Of a stretch of DNA of 37,674 nucleotides, positions 30,948 to 37,674 are shown one piece after another. Numbering within the stretch: position 1 is the stretch's first letter; every line of letters starts with the position of its first letter. The stretch lies in IMG/VR virus record IMGVR_UViG_3300033233_001973, positions 1 through 37,674 of that record. One strand, 5' to 3'. Under the pieces are notes generated by a model that saw nothing but the letters and a program-made list of their open reading frames with translations, did no database searches and was not told where the DNA came from. A program made the translations under genes and the position numbers. The DNA is from a virus.

Positions 30948-31387
30948 TTTATCGGGTTATCTTCCCCGTTCAATCGCCCCACTTGTTCAAAAAAATCTTT
31001 CTGTGAAATGTCCCTTACTACACACAATCTGCGCACGAGCCCCGAATACGCGCGGAATTTGACCAGGTCCACCGGCTCAGGCAGTCCTGGCGCCCGGAAG
31101 TTTTCGTTCGGGCCACCAGAGTGCAGCCCATCGAAAAATTTCCAGACCTCTCGCATATGCCCCGTGTGCTCACCCACTCTCAACAGCTTCCACGGCGGCA
31201 CCTTCGATAAATCCTCCAGCCAAATTTCCAACTCCCCGGCGCTGAGCGTCAACAGGCTGCGCGCCTGAAGGCGTTTCAGCGCCCTCTGCACGAGCGCGAA
31301 GTCTGGCAGTGGCCTGCTCGATGTTCCGGTCTCTTTGCGCGTCTCGTTCTGCGCCGAAATCCCGCGTTCCGTTTTTTTGTTTTCCAT
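30929..31387 (-). CDS. Hypothetical early protein next to the replication gene
   Basis: 152 aa, starts 217 nt inside the replication gene in another frame. AGGAG 6 nt before ATG supports this start, and no alternative start exists before the overlap ends. Central segment (LSAGELEIWLEDLSKVPPWKLLRVGEH) is helical. Its position after the initiator is where helicase loaders often lie, but no P-loop is visible. Its stop lies within attC 9. Function unknown. Confidence 0.65.
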   Translation of the reverse strand: MENKKTERGISAQNETRKETGTSSRPLPDFALVQRALKRLQARSLLTLSAGELEIWLEDLSKVPPWKLLRVGEHTGHMREVWKFFDGLHSGGPNENFRAPGLPEPVDLVKFRAYSGLVRRLCVVRDISQKDFFEQVGRLNGEDNPIKHNNQS

Positions 31388-32183
31388 CGGCTTCTCCTAA
31401 AGGTTTGTCTTCCGGTTGTAACCAATCAAGCCACACCCGGTTTAAAAAAGTCATAACGTTGCAAATACCAATACCCCGCAACACTCGCTCACTCGCCGCA
31501 TAATTTTTTACAGCGGCAATCCACTGGTTCCACTTCGCCGGGTTCCGCGCCCAGTATTCCCGGCACGCCTCAAGGTCTAAGTGTTTCCCGTTGACCTTCG
31601 GCATATCCGCCAGAAACAAAACCCACGCATGTTCCGCCTGCGTGTTTAGCTCTACGAACTTGGGCTCGTCCGGTTTTCCCTCCGGTCGGTCGAATTTGTC
31701 CGTTTCAAAAACATCCCCTTCCCCCGGTCCCCCTACCCCTAAAATCTTATTCATGTTCTTATTCTCGTTCTCGTTCTTGTTCTTGTTCTTGTTCTTAGCC
31801 CCTTGCAAGGGGCTTATTGGCGTGTCGTAAGCCCCTTCTTTTTGAAGCAACGAGATAACAGAGGCGTGCACTCTGTTGTCTGGATTAAGCCCCTCAACCG
31901 GTACTTTGTACATAGCTTCGATGAATGGTTTTATGAACCATTTTGCGCCGTTTTCTAGAACCAGGACACGGCCAAGGTCGGCATTGAAAAGGGTCAGGGC
32001 GACGTCTGGATCTACGGGCATATCCTTCCCGAGATATACCTGGGCTATCTCAAAATCCACATTCCAGAGCGCGGCGTGATCGCATTCGTGGTACAGGAAA
32101 TCCCACAGCTGCCGATAAGGGCCTGGCAGAGATCGGAAGAACGGTATTTTATATTTATCCGTATTTGTAAATCTTGTTGACAT
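31170..32183 (-). CDS. Phage replication initiator/replisome organiser (putative)
   Basis: 337 aa. The N-terminal ~120 residues resemble the winged-helix domain of phage replisome organisers (FFRSLPGPYRQLWDFLYHECDHAALW). A (KN/EN)n linker (about 129-144) is encoded by tandem hexamers. A second domain (180-260, with EACREYWARNPAKWNQWI) follows, then a disordered Arg/Ala tail that overlaps the next gene. Likely binds the phage origin and recruits host helicase. No clear lambda O or DnaD match is claimed beyond pattern. Confidence 0.65.
   Translation of the reverse strand: MSTRFTNTDKYKIPFFRSLPGPYRQLWDFLYHECDHAALWNVDFEIAQVYLGKDMPVDPDVALTLFNADLGRVLVLENGAKWFIKPFIEAMYKVPVEGLNPDNRVHASVISLLQKEGAYDTPISPLQGAKNKNKNKNENENKNMNKILGVGGPGEGDVFETDKFDRPEGKPDEPKFVELNTQAEHAWVLFLADMPKVNGKHLDLEACREYWARNPAKWNQWIAAVKNYAASERVLRGIGICNVMTFLNRVWLDWLQPEDKPLGEADGKQKNGTRDFGAERDAQRDRNIEQATARLRARAEGAETPSGAQPVDAQRRGVGNLAGGFIEGAAVEAVESG
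31750..31797. repeat. Eight tandem hexamers TTCNNR inside the replication gene
   Basis: Units TTCATG, TTCTTA, TTCTCG (x2), TTCTTG (x3), TTCTTA encode a Lys/Asn/Glu linker. Lambda-type origins lie inside the initiator gene, so this could be part of an origin; it could equally be a simple linker repeat. Confidence 0.7.
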
Positions 32184-32189
32184 ATGTTT

Positions 32190-32372
32190 TTATAAAACCC
32201 TGGAGCGGGATAGAAGCCGCCCCAGGGGTCCCGGCCCCGCATAATCATGGCGCGGCCTGCTGCTCGTCCTGCCCTGCTGGTGGGCGGGCATTTCTAATTT
32301 ATAAATCCACCCGGAGATTAAAAAACCGAAAACAACGCCTGACATCCCGACGAATATAATAAGTGCGATCAT
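32190..32372 (-). CDS. Small membrane protein in the early operon
   Basis: 60 aa with one N-terminal membrane span (2-25) and a basic cytoplasmic tail. Start overlaps the upstream stop (ATGA). Function unknown; small membrane proteins here may act in superinfection exclusion. Confidence 0.6.
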   Translation of the reverse strand: MIALIIFVGMSGVVFGFLISGWIYKLEMPAHQQGRTSSRPRHDYAGPGPLGRLLSRSRVL

Positions 32373-32956
32373 ATGGCCTCCTGTGCTTTAGTGGCAGCGA
32401 ATAACTGCGCCCTGTGTTCCGCGCAAAACGGCGCGCCACGATGATCCTCTGTGAGCGGAATACCACAACCTGAGAAAACACACACGGGCGCTCCTATATT
32501 CGGCGGATCTGTCCGATGTCCTCTGTCCTCTGTTCTCTGTTCTCTGTTCTCACCCCGCACCAATAACCCTGTTCGATCAACGCGCCAGCGGGGTATCCAG
32601 CCGGGCGCTGCAAGCAGATAATACCGGGGCCTGCCATCGTGCCAGGGATAGGCCGGAGAACGTACAAAAAAAGTCACGCTCTTGTCGTCGTTGACCCGCA
32701 TGACCTGTTCTGGATTCGCGGAAATCTTCCATGCCGTGGAAAACGAAACGTTGTATCCCGCGTCTCTGTTCACCCCAGCGCGGATCTCTCCGATGTTTGT
32801 CGATATGTTCAACATGATTCTGCCGGAATTGTCCAGGTCATAGGCGCGCTTTGCAATTTCCTCGGATGATAGAGGGTATTCCGCCTCTTTCAAAATCTCT
32901 ACTATTCGGGCCAGTCTTCGGCTCGCGTCCACCCTGCCCGCATTTATCCCGCTCAC
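32369..32956 (-). CDS. Winged-helix protein with C-terminal Cys/His region
   Basis: 195 aa from the GTG at 32956 (GGAG 7 nt upstream, GTGA overlap with the upstream stop); an ATG at 32989 is also in frame. The N-terminal ~85 residues look like a winged helix (LARIVEILKEAEYPLSSEEI). The C-terminus has CVFSGCG ... FCAEH, a possible zinc site. Between them lies a Glu/Arg-rich segment encoded by heptanucleotide repeats. Confidence 0.6.
   Translation of the reverse strand: MSGINAGRVDASRRLARIVEILKEAEYPLSSEEIAKRAYDLDNSGRIMLNISTNIGEIRAGVNRDAGYNVSFSTAWKISANPEQVMRVNDDKSVTFFVRSPAYPWHDGRPRYYLLAAPGWIPRWRVDRTGLLVRGENREQRTEDRGHRTDPPNIGAPVCVFSGCGIPLTEDHRGAPFCAEHRAQLFAATKAQEAI
32519..32551. repeat. Heptanucleotide tandem repeat TYCTCTG inside a gene
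   Basis: About 4.5 units of 7 bp (two TCCTCTG, two TTCTCTG, then TTCTC). Because 7 is not a multiple of 3, gain or loss of one unit would shift the frame before the zinc-like C-terminus. Confidence 0.75.
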
Positions 32957-33339
32957 GATATCACTCCACAACGCTCCGCGGCCCGGCACAAGAACCCGAG
33001 GCGCTCCTGTGTCCGCATGTTTTCGAGATCCACATATTCCTGCCGTTGCTTCCGGGCCGGCAGCATGACGACCCGGGAAATGGCCGCTTGAATGTCGGCT
33101 TCATCCACGCCGGATTTAATCACCCGGCGCCCGATGTTGCGAGCACGGGAATTATAATCAGCGCGACATCGGTCGCTGAAATATTCCTTGCTTGTTCCGT
33201 TGCGGTTTCGGGTGGTTTTAAACGTCCGGGAGCACCCACAAAGGCACGCTGTCAAGCCGTGCATGGCTTGTAAGTTTATTTTGTTGTGGCCGGAGGCGGG
33301 CTTGCCTTGTACAGACCGTTTAATGTGTGTTTTTGTCAT
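32953..33339 (-). CDS. Zinc-finger-like early protein
   Basis: 128 aa. CLCGCSRTFKTTRNRNG ... SDRCRADYNSR forms a single C-C...C zinc-like pattern common in small phage proteins. The rest is basic and helical. Weak Shine-Dalgarno for the first ATG; an internal ATG at residue 26 is an alternative. Confidence 0.6.
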   Translation of the reverse strand: MTKTHIKRSVQGKPASGHNKINLQAMHGLTACLCGCSRTFKTTRNRNGTSKEYFSDRCRADYNSRARNIGRRVIKSGVDEADIQAAISRVVMLPARKQRQEYVDLENMRTQERLGFLCRAAERCGVIS

Positions 33340-33364
33340 ACGTTTAAAACGTTATCCCGACCCT

Positions 33365-33655
33365 CTACTTATTCAGACGCCGATGGTTATTCCGCGCCGT
33401 CGTCAGTTTACTCCTGACTACGCGCAGGCAATCGTCACAATATTTCCGGGTCCCGGGAGATGAAATATATATCCTGTCCCCGCAGCGCTCACAGGCAAAG
33501 GCGAAAATTTCCGCGCCGTCTTTCGCCTGCATCATCCGCGCGGGAAATAAATAGTTCTGTTTTCCGCAGATCGGGCACGGTTGCGACGTTACACAGTGAT
33601 CTATTTCATAGCTCGCGGGAAAGACGGTGTTGCCGCACTTCGTGCATTCAGGCAT
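33365..33655 (-). CDS. Double zinc-ribbon protein
   Basis: 96 aa with CTKCG ... CPICG and CERCG ... CDDC pairs, enough for two zinc ribbons, and a basic C-terminus. Overlaps the upstream gene by 8 nt. Probably binds nucleic acid or protein; no named family. Confidence 0.7.
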   Translation of the reverse strand: MPECTKCGNTVFPASYEIDHCVTSQPCPICGKQNYLFPARMMQAKDGAEIFAFACERCGDRIYISSPGTRKYCDDCLRVVRSKLTTARNNHRRLNK

Positions 33656-33866
33656 GGGCCGTTTCCTCCTCGGGGAAAATATAATCCGGCAGGGGACAAC
33701 TATAGCCGACGGGGCCGCTGTGTGGATATAAAATGTCTTCCCCGGTCAGGCCGCATTTTGGGAAGATGAAATCCCGACATAAACCGCAAACATGCAGCAC
33801 CACATCGCCGCGAATTTTGTGTGGATAGCTGACTGCTGTGTGTTGTTCGTGGCGCCGGGTGGTCAT
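33648..33866 (-). CDS. Small Cys-containing early protein
   Basis: 72 aa from ATG at 33866, which overlaps the previous stop as ATGA; a longer reading from 33995 would overlap the previous gene. VCGLCRDFIFPKCG may bind zinc. Function unknown. Confidence 0.6.
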   Translation of the reverse strand: MTTRRHEQHTAVSYPHKIRGDVVLHVCGLCRDFIFPKCGLTGEDILYPHSGPVGYSCPLPDYIFPEEETAHA

Positions 33867-34057
33867 ATCCCCAGCTCCCCGCCGAAGCCGTCTGCCTCGA
33901 CCATTATCCTTTTTTGATGCTCGATCTGCTCCTCTGATTTCCGTTGCGCGGCGCTGAGCCGGACCGCGCATAAAGTGTGTTTCAACGTGCCGCACATATT
34001 ACGCGGGTTGATATCTATCACACATCTGTTGCTATTTAATCGGTAAATGCAAGCCAT
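33863..34057 (-). CDS. Small hypothetical early protein
   Basis: 64 aa from ATG at 34057 (GGAGG 8 nt upstream; TGATG overlap). Four Cys in the first half, helical second half. No family recognised. Confidence 0.6.
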   Translation of the reverse strand: MACIYRLNSNRCVIDINPRNMCGTLKHTLCAVRLSAAQRKSEEQIEHQKRIMVEADGFGGELGI

Positions 34058-34308
34058 CACCGCACCCTCCTGATATAAGCCCGGGCGCTTTTAGCCGCAT
34101 GGGCCTTAGCCTCGACATCATTCTCCGCGCGATATTGAGGCATATCACGCGCAACCTGCGCCTGCATTATTTTCTGCTCGGCAGCGGTCCGGTGCGCCCC
34201 GTCGTTGACGCGGTCCCCGATGTATAGCCCCATGAAAAGCCCGCAGATGAAAAGCAATCCCGCAATGCCGGAAGCATCGTAACGTTTCCAATGTCCCATC
34301 AATTTCAT
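34057..34308 (-). CDS. Single-span membrane protein
   Basis: 83 aa: membrane span at about 14-32 (GLLFICGLFMGLYIG), then an Ala/Glu/Arg helix. ATGA overlap with the upstream gene and TGATG with the downstream gene. Function unknown. Confidence 0.6.
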   Translation of the reverse strand: MKLMGHWKRYDASGIAGLLFICGLFMGLYIGDRVNDGAHRTAAEQKIMQAQVARDMPQYRAENDVEAKAHAAKSARAYIRRVR

Positions 34309-34511
34309 AGTCCCACCTCCTCAAGATCGGCGATCATGTGGTTCGTCGCCGTTAATGCGTGGTGTGTCTGTCCGTTTTCTATCGCCAGCAGGATCACGGC
34401 GAGGCTGTTGCGCAGATGATGCCGCAGATGCCTATTCATCACCGGGCAAAGCTGAACGAGCGCCTGGAGTTCTGCTACATCTTCTTTATGCGTGGGGTTG
34501 TTCATTCCCAT
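34305..34511 (-). CDS. Small helical protein with H-box-like motif
   Basis: 68 aa, GGAG 7 nt upstream. Residues 28-42 (HLRHHLRNSLAVILL) resemble the phospho-accepting H-box of histidine kinases or Spo0B-like phosphotransfer proteins, but there is no ATPase domain. May be a short four-helix-bundle protomer; phosphotransfer is speculative. Confidence 0.55.
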   Translation of the reverse strand: MGMNNPTHKEDVAELQALVQLCPVMNRHLRHHLRNSLAVILLAIENGQTHHALTATNHMIADLEEVGL

Positions 34512-34731
34512 GGTTGCACTCCGTCCCGGACCGGTCCCGAGCGTGAACTTTTCTCCAGTGTTCCTGTATCAGCGAGTGGTCCCCGGTCTTCCGCGCGTGG
34601 GCGATTGCGTCTTGAAAATCATATTTGTCAAGCGCCTCCTGGTCCATACCGAGGCGAGCCATGATCTCCGCGTTAAGGCGTTCGAGCTTTTCTATCCGGG
34701 CGAGGAGCCGCTTTTCGAGCGAAGCGGTCAT
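34486..34731 (-). CDS. Hypothetical helical early protein
   Basis: 81 aa; N-terminal Leu/Glu/Arg coiled coil (LEKRLLARIEKLERLNAEIM). ATGA overlap with the CII-like gene. Function unknown. Confidence 0.6.
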   Translation of the reverse strand: MTASLEKRLLARIEKLERLNAEIMARLGMDQEALDKYDFQDAIAHARKTGDHSLIQEHWRKVHARDRSGTECNHGNEQPHA

Positions 34732-35117
34732 AGCTTTTTTCCCCTTAAACGCGATTCAAGCATCTTCAGTTCTTCGGATTCCCTCTTCATATGCTTTTTC
34801 TTCTCTTCTATCTTCACGGCCAGGCGCTGCTCATCGCTGAGCGCGGGGTACATATTCCATGCCGTCATGAATTTTTCATCGAGCGACCAAGACACGAGCG
34901 GGATAAGCAAGTCCGCGGGGAAATGCTGCTCCCCGCCGATATAGCGATATAAGGATCGGGCGCCGAGTTCATAGGGCCGGTTTGTGAAAGGGTTTATTTT
35001 CGTGGTGAGGAATTCCAGAAAAGCGTTGACGCGGTGAGACTCCTGTATCTCATCGCCGTAAATGAATATACGCTGAAGGTGACTTGTGATTCCCTCGTTG
35101 TTTTTCAACTGGCTCAT
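34728..35117 (-). CDS. CII/CP76-like phage regulatory protein
   Basis: 129 aa from ATG at 35117 (AGAGG 11 nt upstream); a TTG at 35126 is also in frame. Pattern LEFLTTKINPFTNRPYELGARSLYRY, then GGEQHFPADLLIPLVSWS matches the phage regulatory protein CII (CP76) group, lambda-repressor-like DNA binders. First gene of the leftward early operon, after a ~330-nt leader. Probably controls lysogeny establishment or early genes. Confidence 0.7.
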   Translation of the reverse strand: MSQLKNNEGITSHLQRIFIYGDEIQESHRVNAFLEFLTTKINPFTNRPYELGARSLYRYIGGEQHFPADLLIPLVSWSLDEKFMTAWNMYPALSDEQRLAVKIEEKKKHMKRESEELKMLESRLRGKKL

Positions 35118-35446
35118 TTGTCTCAAAACCTCTATTTTGCGACAATAGATTTACCGCAACCTGTCAAAAAAAAAGCCCGAAACCTGAAAAAAAATGAATT
35201 TGCGGGACAAGGCCGACGTGATAAGCTCCGACCATGAAAAGCGAAAACAATAAAACGCCCGCCGGGACGCCGCGCTCATGGGAAGGTAAACACTGGGATG
35301 CTGTACGATCCAGAGAGGCACGGGCACCGGCGGGCGAGTTATCCTGTTGAGCTCCACGGACAAGCCGGACAAGCCGGGACTCACAGAATTCTTTTGACGA
35401 AGGTGATTGACTACGATATTTTGCTATACAGCATCCCATGGTTGAG
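35118..35446. other. Leader of the early operon, no convincing gene
   Basis: About 330 nt between the early promoter and the CII-like gene. Near 35164-35210 the minus strand has a weak CCCG...CGGG stem followed by a run of nine T, terminator-like. GGACAAGCCG motifs occur three times (near 35205, 35361, 35370). GGGATGCTGTA occurs at 35294 and, inverted, at 35425-35435. A 38-codon plus-strand ORF (35234-35350) lacks a ribosome-binding site. Confidence 0.5.
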
Positions 35447-35475
35447 AGGATACACAATCATTGTGTATTTGTCAA
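35447..35475 (-). promoter_or_regulatory. Leftward early promoter with embedded 19-bp operator
   Basis: On the minus strand TTGACA (35475-35470), 17-bp spacer, TATCCT (35452-35447). A perfect palindrome ATACACAATCATTGTGTAT (35450-35468) covers the spacer and half of the -10. The probable target of the adjacent Xre repressor. Geometry is identical to 25408-25436. Confidence 0.85.
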
Positions 35476-35537
35476 GGTCTTTTTCTATTTTTTTCTGAAT
35501 GTGAGTTTATTCTACTTTTTTGGGAGGTTTAACTAAG

Positions 35538-35999
35538 ATGCTCTATAATTTTGGGAATAGACGCGAAAGTGAATTTCCGCTATCGTTATTCACAATGCCC
35601 GACATTGATTTACTTATCAAAAAGAATTTTAGGCGTATTCTTGATCGCCATAGATTGCAGCAAAATACGCTTGCATTGTCAATTGGGAAAAGTCCATCTG
35701 AGATAAACGATATCTTGGCCGGCCGTAAGCCGATGGGTAAGGATACAATGACCCGTATTTGTGTCGAATTAAAGATAGATCCCTGGGAGTTTTACTGGAC
35801 GGAGAAAACGCCCATCATAAAAGATCAAGCGGAACAGGCGCAGCTCAGCCTGTACAGACAGGCCGAGCAACTCGGCATTGCCGACCAGGTCCGTGAGCAG
35901 GAAGAAATATGGATCGAGCGGGCTAAAAAAAAGGAGGGCGCTGGAAGCGAGGGCAAAACGAGCGGGGTTCCGCGGCGTAGTCATAAACGGGCGGGATGA
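35538..35999 (+). CDS. Xre-family repressor (cI-like, no S24 peptidase domain)
   Basis: 153 aa from ATG at 35538 with GGGAGG 10 nt upstream. Residues ~25-75 form an Xre helix-turn-helix (LQQNTLALSIGKSPSEINDI, then LAGRKPMGKDTMTRICVEL). The C-terminus is a charged coiled coil and basic tail, not a LexA/cI-type autoprotease, so induction is unlikely to be by simple RecA-stimulated self-cleavage. It diverges from the early operon and should bind the 35450-35468 palindrome. Confidence 0.8.
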   Translation: MLYNFGNRRESEFPLSLFTMPDIDLLIKKNFRRILDRHRLQQNTLALSIGKSPSEINDILAGRKPMGKDTMTRICVELKIDPWEFYWTEKTPIIKDQAEQAQLSLYRQAEQLGIADQVREQEEIWIERAKKKEGAGSEGKTSGVPRRSHKRAG

Positions 36000-36057
36000 T
36001 AGACAGTGTCAGTTGATGTTATTCGAGTAACCATATAATAAAAAGCGCGGGCTGCGC

Positions 36058-36080
36058 AATACCCCGGTCGGGGTATTTTA
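36058..36080 (+). terminator. Short hairpin terminator after the repressor gene
   Basis: AATACCCC / GGGGTATT 8-bp stem with 4-nt loop, followed by TT then A. It may end repressor transcription; the U-run is short. Confidence 0.5.
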
Positions 36081-36097
36081 AGGGGAGGTAAAAAGCC

Positions 36098-36388
36098 ATG
36101 GAATATTTTATCTTATTCACGATCTGGCTCACGTTCGGGATTGCCACGGGGATCATCGCGTACTCAAAAGGAAGGAGCACATTTGGATTCATGATGTTGT
36201 CCATATTTTTTTCGCCCGTCATCGGAATGACCGCAGCAGTCGTAGCCAGGCCGGACGACGCTGTCCTGGAAAATCGATTTTACTCCACGATGAAAGTCAA
36301 ACGTTGCGAAGGGTGTCACGAACTCGTGCGGATCGAAGCGAAAATTTGTAAATATTGCCACGCCGCAGAATTCGTCAAACGCCTATAG
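36098..36388 (+). CDS. Two-span membrane protein with zinc ribbon
   Basis: 96 aa. Membrane spans at about 3-22 and 30-50, then a cytoplasmic CEGC ... CKYC zinc ribbon (70-88). AGGGGAGG upstream of ATG. Located between repressor and integrase, so probably expressed in the lysogen; superinfection exclusion is a plausible but unproven role. Confidence 0.72.
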   Translation: MEYFILFTIWLTFGIATGIIAYSKGRSTFGFMMLSIFFSPVIGMTAAVVARPDDAVLENRFYSTMKVKRCEGCHELVRIEAKICKYCHAAEFVKRL

Positions 36389-36624
36389 TCGCCCAGGCCT
36401 TAAGCCGTACTATTCGCAGCACCACGATAAACTAACGAAACGAAAAACCATAATTTTATCAATTAGCTATCTATACATCGCGGGTTTAATAGTCCGCAAG
36501 GTTTTTGACGCTGGAAGGACCCATGATTTTTATTGGGAGCATGATGAATAGATATTATTTATTCCGACCGATGTTGACGTTGATTAAATGAGTATGGGGA
36601 TAATACCTTTAGGACGCGCGGGCC
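36389..36624. other. Region upstream of the integrase; no gene seen
   Basis: 236 nt, AT-rich toward the integrase. No clear promoter with correct spacing and no attP core could be recognised by eye; attP would be expected here or just past the window. Confidence 0.4.
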
Positions 36625-37674
36625 ATGGCAGTACATGAAAAGAACGGCAGGTACCTCGTTGACTACTATCCAAACGGGGCAAAGGGCAAGCGGCGTAGAC
36701 TCATACTGCCTATTGGTACGACCGAGAAGGAGGCTAAACAAACAGAAAAAGAACTCCGCAGAAGTAAAGACTATCCAATCATATCGAAAGACGATGGCAT
36801 CTCTCGCCTGGCCAAACACTACTACGATTACATTGCTCTACATCTTGCCGAAAGCACCTGCAAGGACATAAAGAGTTGCTTTGACAATCACGTCATACCC
36901 TACTTTGGGAATATGCGCGTATCAGAATTATCGACGCCCCTCATCTCGACCTTCCAGAAGCTCAGGAAAATAAAACCGAACATAAGGAACAGAGAAGAAA
37001 AGTCAATCAATCGGACAATCAATAAAGAGCTGTCTTATTTCTCCGCTTTTCTTTCGTGGGTTGAATCAGAGATCGGCGCTATTCCCGCATCGCCGTTGAG
37101 ATTCAGGGCGCTCCCGTACAAACGCCCACTACCTGACATTATGCCCACCTCGGAGATACGGGCAATCATAAACGCAGCAGAAGAGCCTTACAAGGGGATC
37201 ATCATGGCCATTGCTCACCTTGGTCTTAGAATCACGTCGGCGCGGTTGCTAAAATGGTCGGACGTTGACTGGCCTTCGATGACCGTTGTTGCTCACGGGA
37301 AAGGCAATAAAGAAATAAGACTTCCTCTGTCTGATGAACTCGCCGAATGGTTGAAAAAGAAAAAGCAACAGAACATATATAATAGCCCGTGGCTTTTCCC
37401 GAGCGTGCTCAGGCCGAAACATCCGATTATCAACATCAGAAAACCGATACAACGAGCCGTCGAAAAAGCGAACGTGAAAAGAAAGGTCCATCCTCATCTA
37501 TTCCGACATAGCGCGGGCGCGCATCTTATCGAGTCAGGTGTGGATATACGAACCGTGCAGGAAATTTTAGGACACTCGGATATCAGAATGACCGAATGGT
37601 ATACCCAGGTTGCAATGAAAACGAAAAGGGAAGCGCTTACAAAAGCGGGGCATATAAAGCCCGGCAAAATGTAG
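36625..37674 (+). CDS. int: Phage tyrosine recombinase (integrase)
   Basis: 349 aa. N-terminal AP2-like arm-binding and SAM-like domain (about 1-150), catalytic domain with Arg202 (HLGLRIT), Lys226 (GKGNKE), His291/Arg294 (HPHLFRH), His317 (LGHSDI) and Tyr326 (YTQ). It lacks the extra patch typical of integron IntI, so it serves prophage integration and excision rather than cassette movement. Its TAG is the last codon of the window. Weak Shine-Dalgarno. Confidence 0.9.
   Translation: MAVHEKNGRYLVDYYPNGAKGKRRRLILPIGTTEKEAKQTEKELRRSKDYPIISKDDGISRLAKHYYDYIALHLAESTCKDIKSCFDNHVIPYFGNMRVSELSTPLISTFQKLRKIKPNIRNREEKSINRTINKELSYFSAFLSWVESEIGAIPASPLRFRALPYKRPLPDIMPTSEIRAIINAAEEPYKGIIMAIAHLGLRITSARLLKWSDVDWPSMTVVAHGKGNKEIRLPLSDELAEWLKKKKQQNIYNSPWLFPSVLRPKHPIINIRKPIQRAVEKANVKRKVHPHLFRHSAGAHLIESGVDIRTVQEILGHSDIRMTEWYTQVAMKTKREALTKAGHIKPGKM

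Noticed and set aside
35164-35457. 97-codon minus-strand and 38-codon plus-strand frames in the switch region
   Set aside because: No ribosome-binding site, odd composition, and they overlap leader and operator sequences.
36625-37674. Integrase considered as an integron IntI that would move the cassettes
   Set aside because: The catalytic residues fit a phage integrase, the IntI-specific extra patch near the active site is not visible, and the gene is far from the array.
1-37674. tRNA or rRNA genes
   Set aside because: No tRNA or rRNA signature was noticed by eye on either strand; a tRNAscan-type search was not possible.

Overview
The window looks like one complete or nearly complete temperate siphophage genome (prophage) of a Gram-negative bacterium. 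It runs from the distal tail end on the left to a tyrosine integrase whose stop codon is the last base on the right. The host cannot be named from sequence alone. A lipobox lipoprotein, Shine-Dalgarno starts, junk-like intergenic tracts (repeated 'gttcaaagttca' and 'ttcttacttctta' motifs) and CCCTCTCC-type hairpins recall deltaproteobacterial or related environmental genomes; that is low-confidence inference.

Layout. (1) 1-25352, almost all minus strand, is the late block. In order of transcription (right to left): a small ORF, SSB, a small zinc protein, Nu1-like TerS, lambda gpA-like TerL, an HTH protein, a small helical protein, a gpW-like joining protein, portal, four beta-rich or low-complexity virion-type genes, an S49 head protease with nested scaffold, a decoration protein, a Mu gpT-like capsid protein, lysis-type genes (holin-like, M15-like peptidase), head closure, tail terminator, tail tube, a tail assembly chaperone with a likely -1 frameshift, a minor tail protein, tape measure, a tip protein and a giant gpL/gpJ-type hub. 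A plus-strand lipoprotein moron sits at the far end. (2) 25408-26848, plus strand: three small genes behind a consensus promoter with a 19-bp palindromic operator. (3) 26850-30947: an integron-type gene-cassette array of eight cassettes and nine attC sites with no integron integrase. (4) 30929-35117, minus strand: the early operon (replication initiator, small zinc-binding and membrane proteins, a CII/CP76-like regulator). (5) 35118-37674: the switch region with a second operator-promoter of identical geometry, an Xre repressor, a membrane/zinc-ribbon protein and the phage integrase.

The main discovery candidate is region 3. One cassette occurs twice (26904-27480 and 29590-30184). The two copies share the same attC, and the sequence I compared breaks exactly at the G^TT crossover point at both ends. 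This fixes the cassette boundaries and the attC orientation from the sequence itself. attC arms carry the extrahelical C expected of genuine sites. All eight cassettes carry their genes antisense to attC, so the genes run with the phage early operon; in five the crossover TTA supplies the stop codon. Cargo includes a putative RNA ligase, a DNA methyltransferase, a DUF2786-like protein and a duplicated two-gene unit with its own consensus promoter. A phage early operon appears to have become a landing site for integron cassettes.

Two other points stand out. The two regulated promoters (25408-25436 plus strand, 35447-35475 minus strand) share one geometry but have different 19-bp palindromes. 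The tail chaperone has a C CCT TTT slip site opening an 88-codon extension.
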